This document shows, one piece after another, positions 47,935 through 57,782 of a DNA stretch of 64,000 bases. A program made the translations under genes and the position numbers. Each line of letters opens with the position of its first letter. Position 1 is the stretch's first letter. Under the pieces are notes generated by a model that was not told the DNA's origin, ran no database searches, and worked only from the letters and a program-made list of their open reading frames with translations. The stretch is from Reichenbachiella versicolor (GTDB lineage: Bacteria; Bacteroidota; Bacteroidia; Cytophagales; Cyclobacteriaceae). The stretch covers positions 434,001 through 498,000 of the forward strand of contig NZ_QFZQ01000002.1 of NCBI RefSeq assembly GCF_003171675.1, given 5' to 3'.

Positions 47935-47961
47935 AAAGTCCACGACGACTTCGTAGACTTT
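47935..47961 (-). terminator. Minus-strand terminator-like hairpin without a known gene
   Basis: AAAGTC-c-ACGA pairs with TCGT-a-GACTTT; on the minus strand it is followed by six T. No annotated minus-strand gene lies upstream for nearly 10 kb, so it may end an unrecognised transcript from 47962-48473. Confidence 0.4.
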
Positions 47962-48473
47962 AACTAAATATATGATGAATATGACTAAATTTTGATTTAT
48001 TTTAATTGTTTGACCAATTTCTAATAGTTGCAATTTGAAAAGAATTAAATACTCTCCTTTTATTAATAGCTAATAGTATTAAATGCATTGTTCAAGAATA
48101 TAGAGACCTCCGTTTTCTAATTCCTTCATTTAAAAATGGTAATAATTGACTTTCAAATCCTGCCAATTTCCTATCAGATCCTGCCATTTTTTTAATTCGC
48201 CTAAAACCTCCCCTATATATTAAGATATCCTATACCACTAAATCATGAAAACCGTAAGCAGGACTAACACCCTTTTAGGTATAGAAAATCCTTAACCATA
48301 GCTACCCATTCTATTAGATAGCTTAACTAAGCCTAGCAGTTGTTACTCAATTCAAAAATTGAACTAGTTCAAGAAATTCAACAAAACGTCAGACCTTTAA
48401 ATCATAATAGTTACAAAAATTATATAATTATTTATATCGACATAGTTTTATACCGAAGTTATAATCTATACAT
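47962..48473. other. Upstream region of the first giant secreted gene
   Basis: About 510 AT-rich bases with no supported gene. The only clear structure is the TCCTGCCA direct repeat pair at 48158-48186 (entered separately). It probably holds the promoter of the giant secreted protein gene, but I could not place the boxes. Confidence 0.5.
48158..48186. promoter_or_regulatory. Direct-repeat operator candidate, 21-bp spacing
   Basis: TCCTGCCA occurs at 48158-48165 and again at 48179-48186, exactly 21 bp (two helical turns) apart, so both face the same side of DNA. Such spacing is typical for response-regulator or AraC-type dimers. It lies about 290 bp before the giant secreted gene. Confidence 0.4.
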
Positions 48474-51400
48474 ATGAAACTAATCTTAAGGGCCAACCTA
48501 AACAATCAGCTGAATTATAAACTAAAAGAGTTATCTCTAATTGTCATGATGTTCTTTTTCATTGTTGCATCTGCTTTTGCAGAGAAACGATCTTCAATAG
48601 AGCAATATGGAATTACCTGGACTTTTGACAAAGAATATGAATGCGGTCAGTTTGTCACAGGTGATTGGTGGGTTGTCGGACCCGTTACTATTGTCTCTGT
48701 AACACCGGAACAAACACCAGGTAGAAACGGGTCTGTATTGAATCCTAACCCAGGAGCCCACCATGGATATGACGATAGATCTGCTGGAAGGGTTTATAGA
48801 GAAAGTTTAAGAGTTGACTACCCACTCACACTCTCTGGTGTAAACAGTCTTGTGTCTACTGCAAGTGTAACAAAAGCCAAAGACTGTGTAGCAGGAAATG
48901 GGTTTGACGGATATATAAGCCGATTAGGGCATTGTGATAACCGATCATCCATTCAAACTATGGCGGTTCTCACAATAGTTGATCAACCTATTCCTAATGG
49001 AACATTCAGGCCTTCATTTGTAGGTTCTGATCACAAAGAGTTCAATACAATTTCGCAAGTAGATTACAATATTCTGCCTCGTTTGCCTCAGCCCTCTATG
49101 ACTCCCACTATGGAAGATTTGATACCAAACATGGATCGTCCCTTAATGGATCACTTCAATGGTTGGACTACTCAGCTATGTTACGCTTTTGATAATGGCT
49201 CTGGTTACGGAACTTCAATCACTAGAGATATGACAGATGTTGCCATCACCATGATGTTGGATATTCCTGAAGAAGATCTTCAGTTATTATCTAACTACAT
49301 GATTCAGAGAGGAATCGATTCCTATGGAGCAATAAGAAATGGAGCCAAATGGCCGGCAGATGGCGGGCATGCAAGTGGCAGAAAGTTACCTATATTGATT
49401 GCTGGCAAACTACTCAACAATACTGGAATGCTTAACATTGGTAGAGACTATAGCGATGGTACTTTCGGTGAAGATTGTCAAACCTACTTTGATGATTCCA
49501 ACGTCCCCAGGTGGGGAATCCGCTACTGTCAGGATCCAGATCGCCCGGGTTTCACAGATGAATCAAATAATTACCGATTTTGCTGCACATCAGTTGTATG
49601 GGGTGGACAATCTGTCGTTGCAAGAATATTACACCTGGATGATGAATGGAATCATCCAGCATTCTTTGCGTACACACAAAGATGGGTAGATGAAGGCGGA
49701 TCCGTGAGGTCTAGAACTCCTAGTTATGCTGCTTATCTATGGGACAATTACAATGAAAACATTCCTGCTGAAATCCCACACAACCTGGATAATCCAGATA
49801 ATGAAGCTCCTAGTCAACCGACAAACCTTGCAGCAAATAACATCACGGGCACTTCGGTCCAATTGAGCTGGACCGCCTCCACAGATAATTTTGGTGTCAC
49901 ACGATATGATATTTACAAAGGAAATGAGGTAGAGCAGTCTGTCATTAGTGGAATTACCTCTGTAAACATATCCGACCTTGAATGTCAGACTGATTATTCA
50001 TTCAAAGTAAAAGCATTTGATAGCAGGTGGAATGAATCTGATTTCAGTGAAGAACTTATGGTGACCACTACTGATAACTGTCCTCCTGTTAACCTTGCTT
50101 TGGGAAAGAATACGAATGTCTCAGCAGCACTGCAAACCGAGTTTTCCGGAAATAAACTAACGGATGGAAACATTGAGGATGATGCCCGTTGGTCAGCATT
50201 GGGATTTCCTCAGTGGGCAGAAATTGACTTAGGAGCAAATACTGATATCACCACCTTTGAACTTTACACTTTTCAAAGTCGTGCCTACCAGTACATTATC
50301 GAATTAAAGCAAGAAAGCGGGGACTATTTTACCGCAGTAGATCGAAGTATCAACACAGCAGGTGGAAACCCGATTTCCAATACCATAGAACCTACCAATG
50401 CTCGATATGTAAAAATCTCTGTTTTGGGTGCATCGGGATACACTGGATCTTGGGTGAGTTTGAATGAATTGAAGGTCTTTGGACCCTCAGACCCTTTGAT
50501 AAAAACAAATATTCCGCCAGTTGCTGATGCTGGACCCGATTTAAGTGTTGCCGTAAATACATCCGTTATGCTAAATGGGGCTAATTCTTTTGACCCTGAC
50601 GGAAATTCATCTGAAACAAGCCTATCTTGGATTCAGCTAGATGGTCCTTCGGTAACTATTAATAATAGTGATGAAGCAACAGCTAACTTCACTCCGACTT
50701 TGACAGGAACTTATGTTTTTCAAGTCACGATAGAAGATGCAGAAGGGGCGATTGATCAAGATCAAACCACTATTACTGTGGTCGAAGAAATGGCTGACAT
50801 CCTCGATCATTTGGTTGCTAGATGGTCCATGGAAGAAGGAAGCGGAACCATATTGACGGAAAGCTCACCTAATAACAATGAAGGGACTATTTCTGGTGCT
50901 ACCTACTCAACAGATGTAAATGATCTTAGCAATCATTCCTTAAGTTTTGATGGTGTAGATGATCAAGTTGACATTGGCACACTTGACCTTACTGGAAACG
51001 AACTGTCCATCACCTTCTGGGCTAAACCGCTCTCTTTTGGAGTGAGGGACGCTAGAATACTTTGTAAGGCAATAGGTACCGATGAGCAGGATCATTATTG
51101 GATGGTTAGTACTCTAGACGGTGATCTTCGGGTACGATTGAAAACCGAGAATGGAGGTACCACTACTCTCATTGCTAGAAACACGCCATTAGACATTGGT
51201 GAATGGGCGCATTTTGCAGTAGTGTACAATGGCAATCAACTATTGGTGTATAAGAATGGAACACTTACCGATCAAGTAGCCAAGTCCGGTGCTTTGTCTT
51301 CAGACCCACTCTTAGCGGCTGCCATTGGTAATCACCCAGGAAGCATCAGTAAACCCTTTGATGGCTTACTGGATGAAATGCGTATCTACAACCGTGCATT

Positions 51401-53594
51401 GACAATTGAAGAAATCAATGTGGTGAAAAATGCTTCAGTAGCTGGTCAAAATCTCCCTCCTATTGCTGATGCAGGTATTGAGCAAGAAGTGACTGTTGGA
51501 ACACTTGCATTGCTAAACGGCTCCAACTCAAGTGATCCGAACGGAGAAACACTCACTTATACCTGGACGCAGGTCAGTGGACCTTCACTAACAATCACGG
51601 ATGCGAATCAAGCCACTGCCTCGATTACACCGTCAGAAGTTGGTGTATATGTTTTTGAATTAGAAGTGGAGAACAAAAGTGGACAGACTTCTACCGCTCA
51701 AACTACTATTACGGTGATTGAACCAGTCAATGACATCCTTGATCATCTGGTTGCCAGATGGTCTATGGAAGAAGGAAGTGGAACCATATTGACGGATAGC
51801 TCACCCAATGACAATGAAGGAACTATTTCTGGTGCAACCTACTCAACAGATGTAAATGATCTAAGCAATCATTCCTTGAGTTTTGATGGTATAGATGATC
51901 AAGTAGACATTGGCACACTTGACCCGACAGGAAATGAATTGTCTATTACCTTCTGGGCTAAACCGCTCTCTTTTGGAGTCACGGATGCTAGAATACTTTG
52001 TAAAGCAACAGGCACCAATGAGCAAGATCACTATTGGATGGTCAGTACTTGGCAAGGAGACCTTCGTGTACGATTGAAAACCGAAAATGGAGGTACCACT
52101 ACCCTCATTGCTAAAAACACGCCATTAGACCTTGATGAGTGGGCTCATTTTGCGGTAGTCTACAATGGCAATCAACTATTGGTGTATAAAAATGGAACGC
52201 TTACCGATCAGGTAGCCAAGTCCGGTGCTTTGTCTTCCGATCCGTTCTTAGCTGCTGCCATTGGTAATCACCCGGGAAGCATCAGCAAACCTTTTGATGG
52301 GCTGCTAGACGAAATGCGTATTTACAACCGTGCATTGACAATTGAAGAAATCAATGTGGTGAAAAATGCTTCAGTAGCTGATCAAGCTCTTCCTCCTATT
52401 GCTGATGCTGGCATTGAGCAAGAAGTGACTGTAGGAACACTTACATCGCTAAACGGATCCTACTCAAGTGATACGAACGGAGAAACACTCACTTATACCT
52501 GGACACAGGTCAGTGGACCTTCACTAGCAATCGTAGATGCGAATCAAGCTATTGCCTCGATTACACCGTCAGAAGTTGGTGTATATGTTTTTGAGTTAGA
52601 AGTGGAGAACGAAAGTGGACAGACTGCCACTGCTAAAACCACTGTTACCGTGACTGAGCCAATCAATGACATCCTTGATCATTTGGTTGCCAGATGGTCT
52701 ATGGAAGAAGGAAGCGGAACCATATTGACGGATAGCTCACCCAATGACAATGAAGGAACTATTTCTGGTGCAACCTACTCAGTAGATGTAAATGATCTTA
52801 GCAATCACTCCTTGAGCTTTGATGGTGTAGATGATCAAGTTGACATTGGCACACTTGACCTGACAGGAAATGAACTGTCTATTACCTTCTGGGCTAAACC
52901 GCTCTCCTTTGGGGTCAATGATGCAAGAATATTGTGCAAGGCAACTGGTACCAATGAGCAAGATCACTATTGGATGATCAGTACTTGGCACGGAGACCTT
53001 CGTGTACGGTTGAAAACCGAAAATAGAGGCACCACGACCCTCATTGCTAAAAACACGCCATTAGACCTTGGTGAGTGGGCACATTTTGCAGTAGTCTATA
53101 ATGGCAATCAACTATTGGTGTATAAAAATGGGACGCTTACCGATCAGGTAGCCAAGTCCGGTGCTTTGTCTTCCGATCCGCTCTTAGCAGCTGCCATTGG
53201 CAATCACCCGGGGAGCATCAGTAAACCTTTTGATGGGTTGTTGGACGAAATGCGTATCTACAACCGTGCATTGACCATTGAAGAGATAGGAATTATTCAG
53301 AATGCAGGAAATTTATCGGCACGAACTTCTGACTCAGAAGAACAGTCGTTAACATTTGAAAATCAAATATTTAAATATTACCCCAACCCAGTCTCTAATT
53401 TTCTGCTAATTAAAAATATCGATAGCGATGATGAGCTAAATATTAAATTAATGAACACTTCTGGCATGATACTCTATGAAGGTATTACTATTAACAACCG
53501 TCTTAATATGAAAAAATATAAACTTGGAAAATATATTCTAATCGTAGAAACGGAAAATAACCAGAAATACACAGGGGTAGTCATAAAAAGATAG
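48474..53594 (+). CDS. Giant T9SS-secreted modular protein (unknown N-domain, FN3, F5/8C, three PKD-LamG units)
   Basis: 1706 aa. Signal peptide ends near SAFAEK. Residues about 40-440 are an unrecognised domain shared with the next gene, rich in Trp, Cys, His and Asp (ECGQFVTGDWWVVGPVTI, DHFNGWTTQ, WPADGGHASGRKLPILIAGK), possibly an alpha/alpha-barrel enzyme. Then FN3 (444-535), F5/8C discoidin/CBM32-like (540-675), PKD (679-770), and three LamG domains (from about 778, 1090 and 1402) separated by PKD domains (from about 994 and 1306). The T9SS sorting domain starts at YPNP (1636). The LamG-PKD unit repeats every 936 bp with high DNA identity. Probably binds and perhaps degrades a polysaccharide at the cell surface. 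Confidence 0.88.
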   Translation: MKLILRANLNNQLNYKLKELSLIVMMFFFIVASAFAEKRSSIEQYGITWTFDKEYECGQFVTGDWWVVGPVTIVSVTPEQTPGRNGSVLNPNPGAHHGYDDRSAGRVYRESLRVDYPLTLSGVNSLVSTASVTKAKDCVAGNGFDGYISRLGHCDNRSSIQTMAVLTIVDQPIPNGTFRPSFVGSDHKEFNTISQVDYNILPRLPQPSMTPTMEDLIPNMDRPLMDHFNGWTTQLCYAFDNGSGYGTSITRDMTDVAITMMLDIPEEDLQLLSNYMIQRGIDSYGAIRNGAKWPADGGHASGRKLPILIAGKLLNNTGMLNIGRDYSDGTFGEDCQTYFDDSNVPRWGIRYCQDPDRPGFTDESNNYRFCCTSVVWGGQSVVARILHLDDEWNHPAFFAYTQRWVDEGGSVRSRTPSYAAYLWDNYNENIPAEIPHNLDNPDNEAPSQPTNLAANNITGTSVQLSWTASTDNFGVTRYDIYKGNEVEQSVISGITSVNISDLECQTDYSFKVKAFDSRWNESDFSEELMVTTTDNCPPVNLALGKNTNVSAALQTEFSGNKLTDGNIEDDARWSALGFPQWAEIDLGANTDITTFELYTFQSRAYQYIIELKQESGDYFTAVDRSINTAGGNPISNTIEPTNARYVKISVLGASGYTGSWVSLNELKVFGPSDPLIKTNIPPVADAGPDLSVAVNTSVMLNGANSFDPDGNSSETSLSWIQLDGPSVTINNSDEATANFTPTLTGTYVFQVTIEDAEGAIDQDQTTITVVEEMADILDHLVARWSMEEGSGTILTESSPNNNEGTISGATYSTDVNDLSNHSLSFDGVDDQVDIGTLDLTGNELSITFWAKPLSFGVRDARILCKAIGTDEQDHYWMVSTLDGDLRVRLKTENGGTTTLIARNTPLDIGEWAHFAVVYNGNQLLVYKNGTLTDQVAKSGALSSDPLLAAAIGNHPGSISKPFDGLLDEMRIYNRALTIEEINVVKNASVAGQNLPPIADAGIEQEVTVGTLALLNGSNSSDPNGETLTYTWTQVSGPSLTITDANQATASITPSEVGVYVFELEVENKSGQTSTAQTTITVIEPVNDILDHLVARWSMEEGSGTILTDSSPNDNEGTISGATYSTDVNDLSNHSLSFDGIDDQVDIGTLDPTGNELSITFWAKPLSFGVTDARILCKATGTNEQDHYWMVSTWQGDLRVRLKTENGGTTTLIAKNTPLDLDEWAHFAVVYNGNQLLVYKNGTLTDQVAKSGALSSDPFLAAAIGNHPGSISKPFDGLLDEMRIYNRALTIEEINVVKNASVADQALPPIADAGIEQEVTVGTLTSLNGSYSSDTNGETLTYTWTQVSGPSLAIVDANQAIASITPSEVGVYVFELEVENESGQTATAKTTVTVTEPINDILDHLVARWSMEEGSGTILTDSSPNDNEGTISGATYSVDVNDLSNHSLSFDGVDDQVDIGTLDLTGNELSITFWAKPLSFGVNDARILCKATGTNEQDHYWMISTWHGDLRVRLKTENRGTTTLIAKNTPLDLGEWAHFAVVYNGNQLLVYKNGTLTDQVAKSGALSSDPLLAAAIGNHPGSISKPFDGLLDEMRIYNRALTIEEIGIIQNAGNLSARTSDSEEQSLTFENQIFKYYPNPVSNFLLIKNIDSDDELNIKLMNTSGMILYEGITINNRLNMKKYKLGKYILIVETENNQKYTGVVIKR
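50805..53285 (+). repeat. 936-bp internal coding repeats (LamG-PKD units)
   Basis: The sequence starting GATCAT..GGTTGC.AGATGG occurs at 50805, 51741 and 52677, exactly 936 bp (312 codons) apart. The units are highly similar at DNA level, including silent positions, which points to recent duplication or ongoing gene conversion. The third unit lacks the trailing PKD and leads to the sorting domain. Confidence 0.9.
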
Positions 53595-53677
53595 GCTCAG
53601 GCTTAATAACTGTCAACAACTTAAAATTATCATTAAATAAAGAATAGAAAGTTCGAACTTTTCTGCAAAAGTAATTC

Positions 53678-55927
53678 ATGAGATATCCAAACAAACTCCT
53701 AATTCTTACTTTAATATTATTTTCCTGTCAAAACTTTAGTAAAGCAGAACTACTTAGTTCAATTACTCAACATGGAATCACTTGGCATTTTGACAAAGAA
53801 TATGAATGCGGTCAATTTGTCACAGGAGACTGGTGGGTTGTTGGTCCCGTTACCATCACACACACTGATCCACTTCAAGTACCTGGCAGACATGGTTCGG
53901 TGTTAAATGTGATTCCAGGAAAATTTCACGGATGGGATGATCGTGCAGGAAATTTCAATGAAAACCTTAGAGTTAAATACCCAATAACACTAGCAGGCAT
54001 AAATAGCTTAGCTTCTACAATTAGTGTAGTTTCCAAAGATTGTTCTGACTTATCTGGAAAAACAGGATTTATGTCTCGTTTTGGTATTTGTTCAAGAACC
54101 AACACCCAAACGTTAGCTATCCTTACTATTGTAGAAGAAAAAGTACCAAATGGATCTTTTAGACCTTCTTATATAGGAAACTCTCAAAAAGAAATTCTTA
54201 ACATTTCTGATGTCGATTTTAAAATTTTGCCTCATTTACCCATTCTAGAGACTAATACTGATTTAAATCTTTTAATTGATTTCATTGAACGTCCCTGGTT
54301 AGATCATTTTAATGGCTGGACTACTCAATACAACTTCGCAGCAGATAATAATCGTGGATATGGAAGAGATATGAGTGATCAAATATCTGAGATTTCGGTC
54401 GCCCTTATGCAGGATATACCAGAATTGGAACATTTAGCAACACTTATGATACAAAGAGGGATCGACATTTATCAGGCAGTAGAAAACGGTGCAATATTCC
54501 CTGCAGATGGTGGACACGGAAGTGGTAGAAAATGGCCTATTCTATTTGCTGGTAAATTACTTAACCATCAAAAAATGCTAAAAACAGGTTATGATTACAA
54601 TGCTTCTTCGAATACTTTTCAAGAAGATTGTCAGACCTACTATACTATAGAAGGTAAGCCCTGGTGGGGAGTTAGGCATTGTAGTGATCCTAGTCGAGAT
54701 AGCGAAGCTTTGGACAGTTATCGAGTTTGCTGTACTGCAAAAACATGGGTAGGCCAAATGTTAACTGCTCAAATCCTTGGATTGAAAGATGAATGGTACC
54801 ATGAAGCATATTTTGATTACGTAGATAGATGGATAAATGAAGGAGGTGGGTATGGAGGAGTCACTGATGGCTATATCCAAGAATTTTGGAATAAGTATAG
54901 AAACAATATTCCAGAAGAAAATCATCATTCTGGAAGTAATGAAGTGGATTCGGAACCACCTACATCTCCTCACTCACTAATGGCTAGGAACGTTACTAGT
55001 AACTCTTTAGTATTATCATGGAGTGCTTCTTCAGACAATGCTGCTGTTAGTACATATCATATCTTCATGGATGGAGTTCTTTATTCTAAAGTTACTGAAA
55101 ACATACGGAGTATTGAAGTTTCAAAATTAGACTGTAATTCAACACACTCTTTTCAAGTACAAGCCCGAGACTTATCAGGAAATACATCCAATATGAGTGA
55201 TATTCTGACAATAACTACAGATTCTAAATGCGCTCCAGTGAATATAGCGTTGAACAAACCGGTTTACGCTACCGATGAAGAAATACCCACTCCAGCTACT
55301 CATGCAGTAGATGGTAATATCGAACAAAGCTCTAGGTGGTCAGCTAAAGAATTCCCTCAGACAATAGAAATAGATTTAGGAGCCAACTATGAGTTATCTA
55401 ATATTGAAATATTCACATATAAAAATCGAGCTTACCAATATACTGTTGAAGGAAAAATTGAAAATGGAAATTATACTCTCCTAGCTGATAGAAGAACAAA
55501 CACATCATTCAAACAACCTATTTCAAATTCTATCGACGGCATTGCGCGCTATGTAAAAATTACTGTAACGGGTTCTTTTCAATATAGAGGATCTTGGGTA
55601 AGCCTTACCGAAATAAAAATTTATGGCGACTTCATCAAAAACGCCTCCTCGAAACTACTCAATGTAGCTACTCAAAATACAGTAAGTGTAAATCTCTATC
55701 CCAACCCAGTTTCAGCTAAAGACTATCTAACAATAGAATCCAAGGACTTCGACTTCTCTCAAAGCACTTATTTTTTCATAAATGACTTTTCTGGAAAAAC
55801 CATTTATGAAACAGCCAATATTTCAAACCTTAGGCCTTTCAAAGTAAAAGAAATTGAAAAAGGAATCTATGTAGTTTCAATTAGTAACGGTAAACAGTTT
55901 TTTAAAACAAAGTTAATTGTGAAATAG
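53678..55927 (+). CDS. T9SS-secreted paralogue (unknown N-domain, FN3, F5/8C)
   Basis: 749 aa. N-terminal secretion signal ending SKAE (an alternative lipobox-like LFSC precedes it). Residues about 28-420 match the N-domain of the preceding protein (ECGQFVTGDWWVVGPVTI is identical; DHFNGWTTQ, PADGGHGSGRKWPILFAGKL). Then FN3 (426-515), F5/8C (522-655) and a T9SS sorting domain from YPNP (674). No PKD or LamG. A tandem paralogue 83 bases downstream, likely the simpler ancestral form. The conserved His, Asp and Trp in the N-domain suggest an enzyme. Confidence 0.88.
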   Translation: MRYPNKLLILTLILFSCQNFSKAELLSSITQHGITWHFDKEYECGQFVTGDWWVVGPVTITHTDPLQVPGRHGSVLNVIPGKFHGWDDRAGNFNENLRVKYPITLAGINSLASTISVVSKDCSDLSGKTGFMSRFGICSRTNTQTLAILTIVEEKVPNGSFRPSYIGNSQKEILNISDVDFKILPHLPILETNTDLNLLIDFIERPWLDHFNGWTTQYNFAADNNRGYGRDMSDQISEISVALMQDIPELEHLATLMIQRGIDIYQAVENGAIFPADGGHGSGRKWPILFAGKLLNHQKMLKTGYDYNASSNTFQEDCQTYYTIEGKPWWGVRHCSDPSRDSEALDSYRVCCTAKTWVGQMLTAQILGLKDEWYHEAYFDYVDRWINEGGGYGGVTDGYIQEFWNKYRNNIPEENHHSGSNEVDSEPPTSPHSLMARNVTSNSLVLSWSASSDNAAVSTYHIFMDGVLYSKVTENIRSIEVSKLDCNSTHSFQVQARDLSGNTSNMSDILTITTDSKCAPVNIALNKPVYATDEEIPTPATHAVDGNIEQSSRWSAKEFPQTIEIDLGANYELSNIEIFTYKNRAYQYTVEGKIENGNYTLLADRRTNTSFKQPISNSIDGIARYVKITVTGSFQYRGSWVSLTEIKIYGDFIKNASSKLLNVATQNTVSVNLYPNPVSAKDYLTIESKDFDFSQSTYFFINDFSGKTIYETANISNLRPFKVKEIEKGIYVVSISNGKQFFKTKLIVK

Positions 55928-56308
55928 GTTGAGCCAATCATTCAACCCTGCTTCTCATCTTTTTAAAGTTGATATTCTCAACACACAGATTACTCTAAAA
56001 TATAAGCTTTTATAAGCTTATTCTACGCTATCGATTGTTAATTCTTTTTTCAAAAGAAATTTAATCTAGATTGAAAGTCATATAAAAAAGAAAACAATAC
56101 CGCTATAAGTAAAACTCCATATATTAGGTACGGTTCAATTTCTGCGGTTTAACAGATTTTTAGATATTATGACACCAATTTTAATTTTATCAAAACATAA
56201 ATTCTTATAAAAATTCAAGTCAATCATAGAATCAGACGTGCATTTTGAATCACTAATCTCTATCTTCATGGTATATTTGACATCAACTACTGCCTAAATA
56301 AAACAGCC
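55928..56308. other. Intergenic region with one short hairpin
   Basis: 380 AT-rich bases. ATAAGCTT and AAGCTTAT (56002-56021) form an 8-bp stem with a TTAT loop, without a T-run. Nothing else recognised. Confidence 0.5.
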
Positions 56309-56740
56309 ATGACCGTAACCATACAAACTACTATAAACGCACCCATAGAAAAGGTCTGGAAATATTGGACAGACCCTGAACATATTACCAAATGGAACTA
56401 CGCTAGTGATGATTGGATCTGTCCATCAGCAGTCAATGATCTACAACCTAAAGGAAAGTTCAATTGGAGAATGGAATCAAAAGATGGTAGCATGGGTTTT
56501 GATTTTACAGGAACATATGAAGAAATAGATCTCCATGAATTGATTTTTTTCAAAATGTCAGATGGCCGATCCGTGCAAATCACCTTTAGTGAAATTGGCA
56601 AGGAAGTAAAAATCATGGAAGCTTTCGAAACAGAAGGCTCTAATTCTGAAGCCCAGCAAAAAGCAGGATGGCAAGCTATCTTGAGTAATTTTAAGAAGTA
56701 TGTTGAAGAGCAGGTAAATCAACCAAAAGTCTCTGTATAA
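56309..56740 (+). CDS. SRPBCC/AHSA1-family protein
   Basis: 143 aa, a START-like helix-grip fold: VTIQTTINAPIEKVWKYWTDPEHITKWN is the family signature, ending in EQQKAGWQAILSNFKKYVE-type helix. Members bind hydrophobic ligands; the substrate is unknown. Isolated, convergent with the NrnA-like gene seven bases away. Confidence 0.9.
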   Translation: MTVTIQTTINAPIEKVWKYWTDPEHITKWNYASDDWICPSAVNDLQPKGKFNWRMESKDGSMGFDFTGTYEEIDLHELIFFKMSDGRSVQITFSEIGKEVKIMEAFETEGSNSEAQQKAGWQAILSNFKKYVEEQVNQPKVSV

Positions 56741-56747
56741 AGAGATT

Positions 56748-57746
56748 TCAACCAAAATAATTGGGAATTAGTTGTTTTAATTTCTCTACTGTTTCATCTA
56801 GAGATAAATCGCTTATGCCTCCGGCAGCGTTTGCATGTCCTCCACCGTCAAAATGATCAGCAGCTAAAGTATTAACTGGATTATTTTCTCCTTTGGATCG
56901 AAAAGACATTTTGACTTTACCATCTTTCTCAGAGAGCATAACCGCCATCTTCATACCTCTAATTGTCAAAGCTAGATTAGCTAGATTATCGGTGTCTCCT
57001 TTTTTGTATTCATAAGATTCTAACTCTTCTTTAGACAAAGGAATAATAGCAGCCATATAATCATCCAATACAATCATTTTCTCACTTAGAGCGAAACCTT
57101 GCAGTCTTATTCTACTTTCTGTATTGGTATCGTTAATAGCTTCATGGATCAAATGATGTTCCACACCTGCGCTCAGCAGCTTAGCCAATATCTCATGTGT
57201 TCTTGGCTCCACTGAAGAAAACCTAAAACTTCCAGTATCAGTTAATATACCTAGGTATATTGGAGTCCCTACTTTTTGATCAAGTTTCTCATCATTTCCT
57301 GACTGAATAATTAATTCAGCTATCAATTGACATGTAGATGAAGCTGAAGTTTCAGAAATCATAATATCTGCGAAAGATGAAGGCTCCAAATGATGATCAA
57401 TCATTATCTTTTTACAAGTAGAAGTCTCCAGTAATACTTGCATTTCTTCACCTACCCGATCAGTACCATTATAATCTAGACTAAATAACAAATCTGCTTC
57501 TTCAAATTTATTCCTTACTTGATCTTGATGATCAGTCATAAGTAAGAAACCGTCAGTTCCGAAATCATATAAAAAATCAGGAGCTACATCTGGATGACAA
57601 ATAGTTGCATTTTTACCCAGCTTTTCAATAAAATATAACAATCCTAAAGAGCTCCCTACAGAATCCCCATCAGGAGACTTGTGTGAAGTAATAACGATAT
57701 TTTCTGCAGCCAAAATAGCTGCAACAACCTCTTGATACTTATTCAT
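56748..57746 (-). CDS. DHH-family phosphoesterase, NrnA type
   Basis: 332 aa. DHH domain with SHKSPDGDSVGSSLGL, FSLDYNGTDR and the signature MIDHHLEP, then a DHHA1 domain ending GGGHANAAGG. Bifunctional oligoribonuclease and pAp phosphatase in related bacteria; it finishes RNA decay by degrading short oligonucleotides. Downstream of an alpha/beta hydrolase gene by 36 bases. Confidence 0.93.
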   Translation of the reverse strand: MNKYQEVVAAILAAENIVITSHKSPDGDSVGSSLGLLYFIEKLGKNATICHPDVAPDFLYDFGTDGFLLMTDHQDQVRNKFEEADLLFSLDYNGTDRVGEEMQVLLETSTCKKIMIDHHLEPSSFADIMISETSASSTCQLIAELIIQSGNDEKLDQKVGTPIYLGILTDTGSFRFSSVEPRTHEILAKLLSAGVEHHLIHEAINDTNTESRIRLQGFALSEKMIVLDDYMAAIIPLSKEELESYEYKKGDTDNLANLALTIRGMKMAVMLSEKDGKVKMSFRSKGENNPVNTLAADHFDGGGHANAAGGISDLSLDETVEKLKQLIPNYFG

Positions 57747-57782
57747 GATCTCTGTATTAGAATACTAAATTAGTATCTAAAC

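Noticed and set aside
48245-48295. 16-codon frame before the giant secreted gene
   Set aside because: Too short and without neighbours or signals; likely chance.
56002-56021. ATAAGCTT/AAGCTTAT hairpin as a terminator
   Set aside because: No T-run, and about 75 bases from the nearest stop; AAGCTT is itself palindromic, so chance pairing is likely.
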